Made by a program: the position numbers and the translations under genes
From: Planctomycetota bacterium
GTDB lineage: Bacteria > Planctomycetota > UBA1135 > GCA-002686595
Assembly: GCA_016712565.1 (NCBI GenBank)
Contig: JADJQU010000003.1
Span: forward strand, 558,001-622,000
DNA: 64,000 nucleotides
Direction: 5' to 3'
Notes under the pieces: model-generated
The model's database searches: none
What the model was told of the DNA's origin: nothing
Seen by the model: the letters and a program-made list of their open reading frames with translations, nothing else
Shown: in pieces, positions 41,831 through 50,276 of the stretch
Layout: each line of letters opens with the position of its first letter
How positions within the stretch are numbered: position 1 is the first letter of the stretch

Positions 41831-44101
41831 TCAGCTCCCGATCCCTGAGTAGCGCAGGGCGTTGATCACGTGCCAGACCAGCAGCAGCACCATGAGCAGC
41901 GCGACCCAGCGGTGCAGGTAACGCCAGGAGGTCAAGAGCGCCCGCAGCTCCTCGAAGTGCGAGGCCATCAGCCCCGCGCGGTGGGCGCGCTCCGCCAACG
42001 ACACCAGTTCCTGGATCTGTCGCTCGGGCAGGCCCTCGGCCCGCGCGTCGCCTTCCAGCCGCCGCAGGCACTGTCCCAATTCGGATTGGCTGCGCCACAG
42101 GGCCGTCAGGCGCGAGAGGAACGACGTGCGCCAGCGACCGCGATCCACCAACTGCTGGACCTCGCGCCGCGCGCGCTCGCCGAAGCCGCGCTGGCCCTGG
42201 TCCCACTCCCCGGAGAGACCGGCGAGGGAGGCCTCGATCTCCTCGATCTCCAGTTCCCGGCCGTTGGCCGCGCGCGGCACGTAGGCGTAGAAGTAGCGAC
42301 CGATGGCGCCGGTGAGGACCAGCACGCCCAGCAAGATCAGCGCGTGTCCGCCCACCGTGTTCCCGGGCGCCAGGGCTGCGTGCACCAGCGCCAGCACCAG
42401 GGCCAGGATTCCCGTGGCCACGTGGGAGGTCATCCAGGCGTACAGGGACCCGAAGCGGATCGGGCCGCCGACGCGGCGCCGCAGCAGGTAGGCCAGATTC
42501 GTGGCGATCAGTGCCGCGGCGACGATGCCCAGGCCCAGGCCCACGCCCGCCGACGGCCGCAGCCAGTCGTGCTCCGGGCGCGCCACGCGGTCGTGGGGCG
42601 CCAGGGCGTAGTACCCGCGGAACACCAGGGTCCAGGCCAGCACCACGGCGGTCAGGGCCAGGGCGGCACCCAACCCCACGAGCAATCCGTTGCCGCGTTC
42701 GGCCAGGGGCGCGCTCGCGGGCCGCAGGGCCGGATCGAAGGACACGCCGTTCTTCTCGAGCAGCGCGTAGGGCGGTTGGCCGCCGACGAGCACGAACACG
42801 TCGTCGTTCGGGAGCTCCACCTGGCCCGCGCCCTGCACGGCGAGCAGCACGCGCTCGGCCTCGATGCAGAGCACCTCGCTCTCGAAGAGCACGTCGAGGC
42901 GGCCCTCGCGCAGGGCCTCCTCCACACGCTTCTCGTTGCGGGCCTTCAGGCGCGAGAAGGCCCCCTTGCGATAGGACAGGGTGACGCGATTTCCCGGCTG
43001 CTCGGCGAGGCCCAGGGCCGCCTCCACGGCGCTGTCGCCGCCGCCGACGACCAAGAGGCGCCGGTCGGTGTAGGACTCGGCGTCCAGCAGGCTGAAGCTG
43101 ACCTTGTGGAGCTCCTCGCCGGGCACGCCCAGCTTGCGCGGCGTGCCGCGGCGTCCCAGGGCCAGGCACACCGTCCGCGCGCGCCGGACGCCGTCGCTGG
43201 AACTGACCACGAAGGTGCCGTCGGCCTGGCGCTGGACGCCGGTGAGGGTCGAGCCGTAGCGCACCTCCAATTCCTGCTCGCGCACGATGCGCTCCCACAG
43301 CTCCACCAGCTCTTCCTTGGAATAGCTGTCGCGGGTCAGACGACCCACCAGAGGCAGATCGATGGGCTGGGTCATCACCAGCTTGCGGCGCGGGTACTTG
43401 GCCACGGTGCCGCCGAGAACCTCCTGCTCCAGCACCAGGCACTGGACGCCGCGCTCCTTGGCGCCCAGGGCGCAGGCGATCCCCGCCGGGCCCGCGCCGA
43501 CCACGATCAGATCGTGCACGCCCTCGGGCGGATCTCCCCCCGTGGACTCGCTGAAGCCGGCACCGACGGCGACCCGGGAACGTCGCGCGGGCAAGGGAGC
43601 GGACTGGCGCAGGCGTCGAGCCACTTCGTGGGCCACGGCGAGCCCCTGGGCCAGGGCCGTGCGCACCAGGGCGTGGCCCGTGACTTCACCGGCCAGGTAC
43701 AGCCCGGGGGTGCCCACGGCCTCAAGGCTCTCCTCCAGGGCCGGAATGTCGCGGCGGCCGCTGAGGTCGCCCAGGGTGATCGACAGCGCGCCCGTGGGAC
43801 AGGCCTCCGCGCAGCGGCCGTGGCCCACGCAGCGGGCACCGTGGACCACCACGGCCTGGCCGTGGATCACATCGAGCACGCCGTCCTCCGGGCAGGCGCG
43901 GACGCAGGTCCCGCAGCCGATGCAGCGCGTGAGATCCACGTGCGGGTACTGGAGCCGGGCGCGGTCGCTGCCGCGCTCCTTGGCCACGCGCCGCTGCTCC
44001 AGGCCGGCCGCCAGCGCCCGCGCCTCGCGGCGGCGAACGAACATGGCGATCACGGCGAGCGCGAGCCCGAGTGTGATCGACGTCAGTATGGTCCAGCTCA
44101 A
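41831..44101 (-). CDS. Membrane ferredoxin-FAD-cytochrome b-like oxidoreductase
   Basis: This 756-residue fusion has, in order, one N-terminal membrane helix and two 4Fe-4S sites (CIGCGTCVRACP, and CVGHGRCAEACP where one Cys of the usual four is replaced by His). A pyridine-nucleotide-disulfide type flavin domain follows, with FAD motif VVGAGPAGIACAL and NAD(P)H motif VVGGGDSAVEAALGLAE, and then a C-terminal bundle of five to six membrane helices. Those contain histidines in MTSHVATGILALVLALVHAA and a final VLLLVWHVINALRY, as in b-type heme proteins. It could pass electrons from NAD(P)H or a ferredoxin to quinone or to the periplasmic 26-heme cytochrome encoded next. It is the first gene of the operon. 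Confidence 0.8.
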   Translation of the reverse strand: MSWTILTSITLGLALAVIAMFVRRREARALAAGLEQRRVAKERGSDRARLQYPHVDLTRCIGCGTCVRACPEDGVLDVIHGQAVVVHGARCVGHGRCAEACPTGALSITLGDLSGRRDIPALEESLEAVGTPGLYLAGEVTGHALVRTALAQGLAVAHEVARRLRQSAPLPARRSRVAVGAGFSESTGGDPPEGVHDLIVVGAGPAGIACALGAKERGVQCLVLEQEVLGGTVAKYPRRKLVMTQPIDLPLVGRLTRDSYSKEELVELWERIVREQELEVRYGSTLTGVQRQADGTFVVSSSDGVRRARTVCLALGRRGTPRKLGVPGEELHKVSFSLLDAESYTDRRLLVVGGGDSAVEAALGLAEQPGNRVTLSYRKGAFSRLKARNEKRVEEALREGRLDVLFESEVLCIEAERVLLAVQGAGQVELPNDDVFVLVGGQPPYALLEKNGVSFDPALRPASAPLAERGNGLLVGLGAALALTAVVLAWTLVFRGYYALAPHDRVARPEHDWLRPSAGVGLGLGIVAAALIATNLAYLLRRRVGGPIRFGSLYAWMTSHVATGILALVLALVHAALAPGNTVGGHALILLGVLVLTGAIGRYFYAYVPRAANGRELEIEEIEASLAGLSGEWDQGQRGFGERARREVQQLVDRGRWRTSFLSRLTALWRSQSELGQCLRRLEGDARAEGLPERQIQELVSLAERAHRAGLMASHFEELRALLTSWRYLHRWVALLMVLLLVWHVINALRYSGIGS

Positions 44102-44829
44102 GTCACTGCCCTGCCCCTGTCCGGTGGATCACGGCCCGAAAGGACCGGCGCGGGAGGTGGACTTGGGTCCGCCCCTGCTCCAGGTCCGTCGGCACGCGCC
44201 CCCGTCCCCTCTGCCCCTGTCCTTCATGCGGGTGGATCCTGGCAACTGCTCTGCCACCCCGAGCCCCACCCACCGTTCGTCCCGCGGGTCAGGCCCGCGC
44301 GCCCAGTCTAGTCGGCCCGGTTCGATTGCAAGTTACTGTCATTCCATGAATTACGACGTCGTCACCCTGTCGTCGACGTCACAATTCTCGGCAGTCTTCG
44401 CGAGCGTCAGAGTCCCCGGGACTCGAGATCTTCCAGGAAATGGACGCGCGGAGGCCATCCCGTGGCCCCCTCCCGAGGCGTGGGCAGCGGACTGCACAGC
44501 CGACTTCCGCCGACCTGTGCCTGTGGCCCGAGGGGGGCCGAGGAGGCCCGGAGTCCTGCTGAACCGGGCCTGAACGGGGCGGACGTGGACATCTCGATAC
44601 CGGCCGCGGTCGGAGGCCGGAACGTGTCCCTTGGGGAGGTCCGGGGGGAGGTCCGGGGAGAGCTCGGGGCGGTCGGCGTGGGCGCGCCCGGCGGGTTCGC
44701 CCCGGAAGCGCGCGCGGCCTGACGCGTGCGGAACACCGGGGACTCTCTTGCCTCGAAGTCAGGCTCCGCTTCTGCCTCTCGCCGACCTTGGATCGCGAGT
44801 TGCGGAAGGAGCTGAAGGCCCACGGCCTG
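44102..44829. other. Spacer upstream of cytochrome operon; no intact gene
   Basis: There are about 730 bases. An AT-richer patch at 44320-44400 (TTGCAAGTTACTGTCATTCC) stands out from the GC-rich surroundings and lies about 220-300 bp upstream of the operon, so it may hold regulatory sites. The right part may contain unrecognisable remains of the PEP synthase gene that follows. Confidence 0.4.
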
Positions 44830-45121
44830 CTGCTCTGGAATTCGCCGAGCTCATCGACGGCCTCTCGATCGGCTCCAACGACCGACCCCTTGACCCTCGG
44901 CGTCGACCGGGATTCGGTGCGACTGGCCCACGCGCTCGACCTGCACGACCCCGGGGTTCGACGCCGGATCGAAGCCCACGGTGCCGGTGGTCCCGCGGGC
45001 CTCCGCGGCCAGGAGACCAGGGACCGTCCGACGTTCGCCGAGTGGCTCGCCGACCGGTGCATCGATTCCATCTCGCTTGCGCCGGATTCCCTGGCTACCG
45101 TGGCGCGCCGCCTCGCGCCCG
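44830..45121 (+). pseudogene. Phosphoenolpyruvate synthase, degraded C-terminal remnant
   Basis: Two frames join to a PpsA tail. The first (about 44830-44882) gives ALEFAELIDGLSIGSND, the conserved substrate-site region FSIGSNDLTQ. The second continues with PLTLGVDRDSVRLAHALDLH, DPGVRRRIEA, the altered GICGQ region (GLRGQETRDRPTFAEWL) and the hallmark DRCIDSISLAPDSLATVARR. The GICGQAPS catalytic-cysteine motif is destroyed and no stop follows in frame. Only about 95 residues remain of a protein of about 800. It lies directly before acetate kinase; no upstream domains were found. Confidence 0.7.
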
Positions 45122-46351
45122 GTGCGCGAGCCCTCCACTGCGTTGCACGTCCTTGCGCTGAATCCGGGCAGCTCCTCGCTGCGCTTCCAGGTCGTCGACG
45201 TGCGCCGCGAGGGTGCCGGATGGCTCGCCTGTCGTCTGGGGGGCGGTGGGATCGCCGGCCTCGCCGGCCAAGGAGAGGGACGGGGTCGGGCCACGCTGCG
45301 GGCGCGCCTGGCGGGGACCGAGGCCGAATTCCTGGCCGTGGACGTCCAAGATCACGCGGCGGGCCTGGAGCGCGCCCTCCAGTGGCTGCAGGACAAGGGC
45401 CTCGGCTTCGAGACGGCCGCCGTGCGCGTGGTGCACGGGGGTGGAAGCCGCGAGGCGGCCCGCGCCGTGGACGCCGACCTGCTCGCCCGGCTCGCTCGCT
45501 TCCGGGAACTGGCCCCGCTCCACGACGGCCCGGCCCTGGCGCTGATCGAGGAACTGCGCCGCAAGGCGGGCGTGCGGGTATTCGCCGCCTTCGACAGCGC
45601 CTTCTTCGCCGATCTTCCCGAGGTGGCGCGCACCTACGGCCTGCCCCGGGACCTGGCCCTGCGACACGGCGTGCGCCGCATCGGCTTTCACGGCTTTGCC
45701 CTGACGTCGGTGCTGGAGAAGCAACGGGGCGTCCACGGCGCGGACGGCGGCGCCCTGCGCATGGTGGTCGCGCACCTGGGCGGCGGCGCCTCCGTGACCG
45801 CCGTGCGCGACGGCCGACCCGTGGACACGTCCATGGGCTTCACGCCCCTGGAGGGCCTGGTGATGGGCACGCGCTGCGGCGACCTGGATCCGGCGCTGGT
45901 GCCCTGGCTCGCCCGCGCCGAAGGCTGCTCCGCCGAGCTGATCCTCGAGCGCCTGAACCGCGATTCAGGGCTCTTGGGCCTCAGCGGCGTGAGCGGTGAC
46001 ATGCGCGAGATCGAGCGCCTGCGGGCCGCGGGCGACCCGCGAGCGAGCCTGGCCTTCGGCGTCTTCGTGCACCGGGCGCGGCGACACATCGCCGCCGCCA
46101 TGGCTTCCCTGGGCGGCGCGGACCTGCTGGTGTTCAGCGGAGGCATCGGTGAGAACTCGCCGCTGGTGCGCGCGACGATCACCGACTCCCTGGCCTGGTG
46201 CGGCGTCCGGCTCGACCCCCAGCGCAACGCCGAGGGCGGCCTGGAGGCGACGATTTCGACCGAGGACTCCCCCGTGCGCGTGCAGGTCATCGGCGTGGAC
46301 GAGGAGTCGCCCATGGCGCGGGCCGCGGCCCGGGCCGCGCTCGCGGACTAG
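45122..46351 (+). CDS. ackA: Acetate kinase (acetate/propionate kinase family)
   Basis: This roughly 409-residue sugar-kinase-fold enzyme interconverts acetyl phosphate plus ADP with acetate plus ATP. Motifs: LALNPGSSSLRF (adenosine-phosphate 1), VRVVHGGGSREAA, AAFDSAFFADLP, YGLPRDLALRHGVRRIGFHG, VVAHLGGGASVTAV, SMGFTPLEGLVMGTRCGDLD, and LVFSGGIGENSPLVR near the C-terminus. Start choice is uncertain: GTG 45122 or TTG 45143, both close to the conserved N-terminus, since upstream frame belongs to the PEP synthase remnant. No phosphotransacetylase gene is adjacent. It probably supports acetyl-phosphate or substrate-level ATP metabolism. Confidence 0.88.
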   Translation: MREPSTALHVLALNPGSSSLRFQVVDVRREGAGWLACRLGGGGIAGLAGQGEGRGRATLRARLAGTEAEFLAVDVQDHAAGLERALQWLQDKGLGFETAAVRVVHGGGSREAARAVDADLLARLARFRELAPLHDGPALALIEELRRKAGVRVFAAFDSAFFADLPEVARTYGLPRDLALRHGVRRIGFHGFALTSVLEKQRGVHGADGGALRMVVAHLGGGASVTAVRDGRPVDTSMGFTPLEGLVMGTRCGDLDPALVPWLARAEGCSAELILERLNRDSGLLGLSGVSGDMREIERLRAAGDPRASLAFGVFVHRARRHIAAAMASLGGADLLVFSGGIGENSPLVRATITDSLAWCGVRLDPQRNAEGGLEATISTEDSPVRVQVIGVDEESPMARAAARAALAD

Positions 46352-46401
46352 CTCCGCGGCGGCCACGGCTCCGCGGCGGCCACGGCTCCGCGGCGGCCAC
46401 T
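46351..46401. repeat. Three tandem 17-bp repeats after acetate kinase
   Basis: GCTCCGCGGCGGCCACG occurs three times head to tail (the third ends in T), starting at the last base of the acetate kinase stop. Each unit has a CCGCGG palindrome. It may act as a termination or mRNA-stability element, or be a neutral slippage product. Confidence 0.7.
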
Positions 46402-46522
46402 GGTCGGAGAACGGCCCCCAGGGCGCGTTCGAACGCGGTCCGGACGGGCCTGGGCGGGGGTTGGAGCCGAAGCTCATGAATAAGTCGGGCGATGTCCCCT
46501 GGACTGCTACGCTGCCCGGGAG

Positions 46523-48304
46523 ATGACCTTCGCCGCCGCCTACGTGCTCGTGCTGACGCTGGTGGGGCTCGCACTGTTCGCGAGTGATCGCCTGCGGGTG
46601 GACGTGGTGGCCCTGATCCTGCTGCTGCTGCTCACGCTTCCGGCCCGTTGGGTCCCGGAGTTGCTCACCGCGGGCGAGGCCCTGGCCGGATTCGGCAGCG
46701 AGACCCTGGTGGTCTTGATCGCACTGTTCGTGCTGACCGAGGGCGTGACGCGCACGGGCGTGGTGGAGCGCCTGGGTCTGCGATTGGCCTCCTTCGGCGG
46801 CGGCCGCCCCGCGACCTTCGCGCGCCTGATGCTGGTCGCCGCGGCCCTGCTCTCGGGCTTCGTTTCCAACACACTGACCACGGCCATCCTCCTGCCGCTG
46901 GCCCTGGGGGCCTGCCAGCGCGCCAAGATGCCGGCCTCGTCGCTCCTGATGCCCCTGGCCTTCGCCACGATCCTCACCGGCACGCTGACAGTGATCGGCA
47001 CCTCCACGAACCTGGTGGTGTCTGGACTGCTGACGAAGGAGGGCCTCGCGCCGCTGGGATTCTTCGAGATGGCCCCGGTGGGCGGCGTGATCGCCGTGCT
47101 GGGCCTGCTCTATCTCCTGTTCGTGGCCCCCAGGCTGCTGCCCGCGCGCGAGGCCAGCGATCCCGTGGCCGCCGTGGAACGGCGCTTCTCCTCCGAGGTC
47201 GTGGTCAGCGAGCGCTCGCCCTTCGCGGGCAAGACCCTGGCCCAACTGCGCCTGACGGAGGTCCTGGACCTGCTCGTGGTCGGTGTGAGCCGCGGCACCC
47301 GCCGGCTCCTGCGCCTGGGTCGCAACGCGCGCCTGCAACCCGGGGATCGACTGATCGTCGAGGGCCGGGCCAAGAGCATCCTGAGCGTCAAGGACGTCGC
47401 GGGAATCGACATCCGACCGGAGGTCCGGCACTCGGCCGGGGACGCGCGCGCGCCGGACCGTCGCATGCTCGAGGTCATGGTGCTTCCGCGCTCGGAACTC
47501 GTGGGGGCCACCCTGGCGGAAACACGCTTCGGCCACCGCACGGGCTGCGCGGTGCTCGGCATCCACTCCGCGGGGGAAGAGGACGAGGAGGTCAGACTGT
47601 CGCGCCGGGCCCTGCGCGCGGGCGACGTGCTGCTCCTGGAGGGCGCCGGTCAGGACTTCGAGCGCCTGCCCGAGGGCCTGATGGTCCTCGGGGACGTCTC
47701 GGCGCACCACCCCCGCAGCTCGAAGGGCGTGTTGGCGGGCGCCATCTTCGTCGGCTCGATCGCCCTGGCGGCCACGGGGGTGCTGGCCATGCCGGTGGCC
47801 TTCCTCCTGGGCGTCTTGCTCCTGCTCCTGACGCGCTGCCTGACGGCGGAGGAAGCCTACGGCAGCGTCGACTGGCGCCTCCTGGTGCTGATCGGCGTGA
47901 TGCTCGCCTTCGGCACCGCCATGGTGAAGTCCGGGGCCTCCGGCTGGCTGGCCCAGTTGGCCGTGACCCACGTCAGCCCCCTGGGCCCCCGGGCCATCCT
48001 CGCCGCCTTCTACGTGCTGACCCTGGCCCTCTCCCAGCCGATGTCGAATCAGGCGGCGGCCCTGATCGTCGTGCCGATCGCCGTGGATGCCGCCCAGGCC
48101 CTGGGAATGGATCCCAGGCCCCTGGTGATCGGCGTGGCCCTCGCGGCCTCGTGCTCGTTCCTGACGCCCCTGGAACCGGCCTGCCTGCTCGTCTACGGGC
48201 CGGGTCGCTACCGATTCGTGGACTTCCTGCGCGTGGGCTCGCCCTTGACACTGGTCGCCTTCGTGGTGTCCATGGTGATGGTCCCGATGCTCTGGCCCTG
48301 GTGA
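46523..48304 (+). CDS. SLC13/DASS-type anion transporter with two RCK_C domains
   Basis: This 593-residue inner-membrane protein has two transporter halves with about 10-12 helices. The first half has ETLVVLIALFVLTEGVTRTG and the motif SGFVSNTLTTAILLPLAL, the second LSQPMSNQAAALIVVPIAVD and CSFLTPLEPACLLVYGPG, where asparagine/proline hairpins bind sodium and substrate. Between them (about residues 205-400) are two TrkA-C/RCK_C domains (SPFAGKTLAQLRLTEVLDLL and SELVGATLAETRFGHRTG) that may sense a ligand. Family members carry sulfate, dicarboxylates or similar anions with Na+. It is a single gene with ATG 46523. Confidence 0.87.
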   Translation: MTFAAAYVLVLTLVGLALFASDRLRVDVVALILLLLLTLPARWVPELLTAGEALAGFGSETLVVLIALFVLTEGVTRTGVVERLGLRLASFGGGRPATFARLMLVAAALLSGFVSNTLTTAILLPLALGACQRAKMPASSLLMPLAFATILTGTLTVIGTSTNLVVSGLLTKEGLAPLGFFEMAPVGGVIAVLGLLYLLFVAPRLLPAREASDPVAAVERRFSSEVVVSERSPFAGKTLAQLRLTEVLDLLVVGVSRGTRRLLRLGRNARLQPGDRLIVEGRAKSILSVKDVAGIDIRPEVRHSAGDARAPDRRMLEVMVLPRSELVGATLAETRFGHRTGCAVLGIHSAGEEDEEVRLSRRALRAGDVLLLEGAGQDFERLPEGLMVLGDVSAHHPRSSKGVLAGAIFVGSIALAATGVLAMPVAFLLGVLLLLLTRCLTAEEAYGSVDWRLLVLIGVMLAFGTAMVKSGASGWLAQLAVTHVSPLGPRAILAAFYVLTLALSQPMSNQAAALIVVPIAVDAAQALGMDPRPLVIGVALAASCSFLTPLEPACLLVYGPGRYRFVDFLRVGSPLTLVAFVVSMVMVPMLWPW

Positions 48305-48377
48305 GTCCTCCGCGGGAGCCAGATCCGCCTTTCCAGTCCCCCACCGCCCCTTCCACGAACCGCTCCGAACCGTCGCC

Positions 48378-49391
48378 ATGGGCCGATCCTTCACGCTCGT
48401 CTTGTTCGCCCTGCTCGCCCCCTTCCTCGCTTCCCTGGGAGGCTGCGCCACGGATCGCCAGGTGATCGATCAGGCCTCCGACACCCATCGACAGCTGGAG
48501 CCGGCGGTGATCGAGGACCCGGCCCTGGCGAACTACCTCTCGACCATGGGCCGGCGCATCGTGGACGCGGCGCGGGAGCTCGACGCCCAGGGCTTCGGGC
48601 CCGAGAGCCACAAGAAGGAGGACGACGACTGGATGTTCTCCGACCGCATGCAGTTCCACTTCGTGAACAGCGAGACCCTCAACGCCTTCACGACCGGCGG
48701 CACGCACATGTACATCTACACGGAGCTGCTGCGGAAGTGCCGCAGCGAGGACGAGCTCGCCGCGGTGATGGCCCACGAGTACGGGCACGTCTACGCCAGG
48801 CACGTGCACAAGGGCATGAACCGCCAGTACCTGACCCTCGGGGGCGCGGCGGCGGCCGGAATCGGCGGCTATCTGCTGGGCGGCGAGAAGCACGGAACCG
48901 AGTACGGAGCCCTGGCCGCCGGACTCGGGCTCGCCGCGGGGCAGGTGCTCAACATGGGCTTCACCCGCGACGACGAGACCGAGGCCGACGATCTGGGCTT
49001 CGAGTTCTACACGCGGGCAGGCTGGGATCCCGAACGCTTCGGCGACTTCTTCCAGCAGATGATCGACCTGGGGTTCGAGACCAAGAACGAGAGCATGAGC
49101 GACCACCCGAGCCTCTCCTCGCGCGTGGCGGCGGCGCGCCAGCGCGCGGCCCGGCTCCCGCCCGAGGCGCAGTCCCTGCGCAGGCCCGCCGTGGCCCAGG
49201 GCGCGGCGTTCCGCGCGCTGCAGGACCGCACGGTGGAACTGGCCGCGAGCCTGCCCCGGGACCAGACCCTGGAGGCCGCCGCGGTGCTGCTGGCGGCCGT
49301 GCCGAGCTGCATGCTCCCCGAAGACCAACCCCAGCAGAAGGCGGCCCAGGCGAAGCTGCGGGCGGCCGTCGCGGCCGCCAAGCAACCCTGA
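48378..49391 (+). CDS. M48-family metalloprotease lipoprotein
   Basis: This 337-residue lipoprotein has a signal peptide with lipobox LGGC (lipidated Cys23), so it is membrane anchored and faces the periplasm. The zinc site is HEYGHVYARHVHKG at residues 133-146 (HExxH) with the third ligand in DDETEADDLGFEFYTRAGWD. It resembles BepA/LoiP-like M48 proteases that survey outer-membrane assembly, but without a TPR tail. SSRVAAARQRAARLP marks the usual end of the catalytic domain; the last ~60 residues are an alanine-rich tail. It is 73 bp after the transporter. Confidence 0.87.
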   Translation: MGRSFTLVLFALLAPFLASLGGCATDRQVIDQASDTHRQLEPAVIEDPALANYLSTMGRRIVDAARELDAQGFGPESHKKEDDDWMFSDRMQFHFVNSETLNAFTTGGTHMYIYTELLRKCRSEDELAAVMAHEYGHVYARHVHKGMNRQYLTLGGAAAAGIGGYLLGGEKHGTEYGALAAGLGLAAGQVLNMGFTRDDETEADDLGFEFYTRAGWDPERFGDFFQQMIDLGFETKNESMSDHPSLSSRVAAARQRAARLPPEAQSLRRPAVAQGAAFRALQDRTVELAASLPRDQTLEAAAVLLAAVPSCMLPEDQPQQKAAQAKLRAAVAAAKQP

Positions 49392-49501
49392 GCCGCGCGG
49401 GCCCGGCGCGGCCTACGCATTCAGGCCCGGCGCATCTGCGGCGCAGGGGCCATGGTGACGGACGGCCCGGCGGCCGAGGATGGGCGTGGAGGAGGTCTGC
49501 C

Positions 49502-50215
49502 ATGCGCCAGGGTTCGAGACGAGCCTGGTTCGCCGACCGCGCCGAAGCGGGGCGTGTCCTCGCGGAGCAACTGGCCCCCTACGCCGGCCGCGCGGACGTG
49601 CTGGTGCTGGGCCTCCCCCGCGGCGGCGTGCCCGTGGCGGCCGAAGTGGCCGCGCGTCTCGGACTGCCCCTCGACTGCTGGGTCGTGCGCAAGCTGGGCC
49701 TCCCGGGCCACTCGGAGTTCGCCATGGGGGCTCTCGCCAGCGGCGGCGAGGTGGAAGTGGACGAACTCTTGCTGCGGGAACTCGGCGTGTCGCCCGCGGC
49801 CTTGGCCGAGGTGGAGCGGCGCGAGCGCGCGGAGTTGGAGCGACGCGAAGCCCTCTACCGCGGCGGTCGTCCGCCGCCGGACATCGCCGGACGCACCGTG
49901 CTGGTGATCGACGACGGCATGGCCACCGGCGCCACCATGCGCGCCGTGGTGGGCGCCCTCCGGCGCCGGGCGCCCGCGCGGATCATCGTCGCGGTGCCGG
50001 TGGCCTCGCGGCAGGCCTGCCTGGAGCTGGGTGAGCTTGCCGACGATTGCCTCTGCACCGCCACGCCCGAGCCGTTCCGGGCCGTGGGTCATTTCTACGG
50101 CAGTTTCGCTCCCACCTCGGACGCCGAGGTGATCGCCTGCCTGGAGAGCGCGGCCGCGCGCGAGCTGGCTTTGGGGCAGCGCCGGGGACTGGCGCCGGGA
50201 GGCTTCGAGCCATGA
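49502..50215 (+). CDS. Phosphoribosyltransferase-like protein
   Basis: This 237-residue cytoplasmic protein of the PRTase fold has the PRPP loop in RTVLVIDDGMATGATMRAVV, a typical PRPP-binding motif, and DVLVLGLPRGGVPVAAEVAA as the pyrophosphate loop. Homologues are frequently joined to a dienelactone-hydrolase domain like the one encoded at 34670. Here the two lie 14 kb apart. Substrate and nucleobase specificity cannot be read. ATG 49502 was chosen from similarity start; the frame is open further upstream inside the M48 gene. Confidence 0.8.
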   Translation: MRQGSRRAWFADRAEAGRVLAEQLAPYAGRADVLVLGLPRGGVPVAAEVAARLGLPLDCWVVRKLGLPGHSEFAMGALASGGEVEVDELLLRELGVSPAALAEVERRERAELERREALYRGGRPPPDIAGRTVLVIDDGMATGATMRAVVGALRRRAPARIIVAVPVASRQACLELGELADDCLCTATPEPFRAVGHFYGSFAPTSDAEVIACLESAAARELALGQRRGLAPGGFEP

Positions 50216-50276
50216 TGCCTCGCGACCCGTCCCTGGTGATCCCCGTGACCGCCGAGCCTCTGACCGGTGACGGCCC

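Noticed and set aside
39090..43442. Very long open frame of about 1450 codons on the minus strand across two cytochrome-operon genes
   Set aside because: It lies in another phase of the real genes; the translation is arginine/proline/glycine-rich without domains. High GC leaves few stops.
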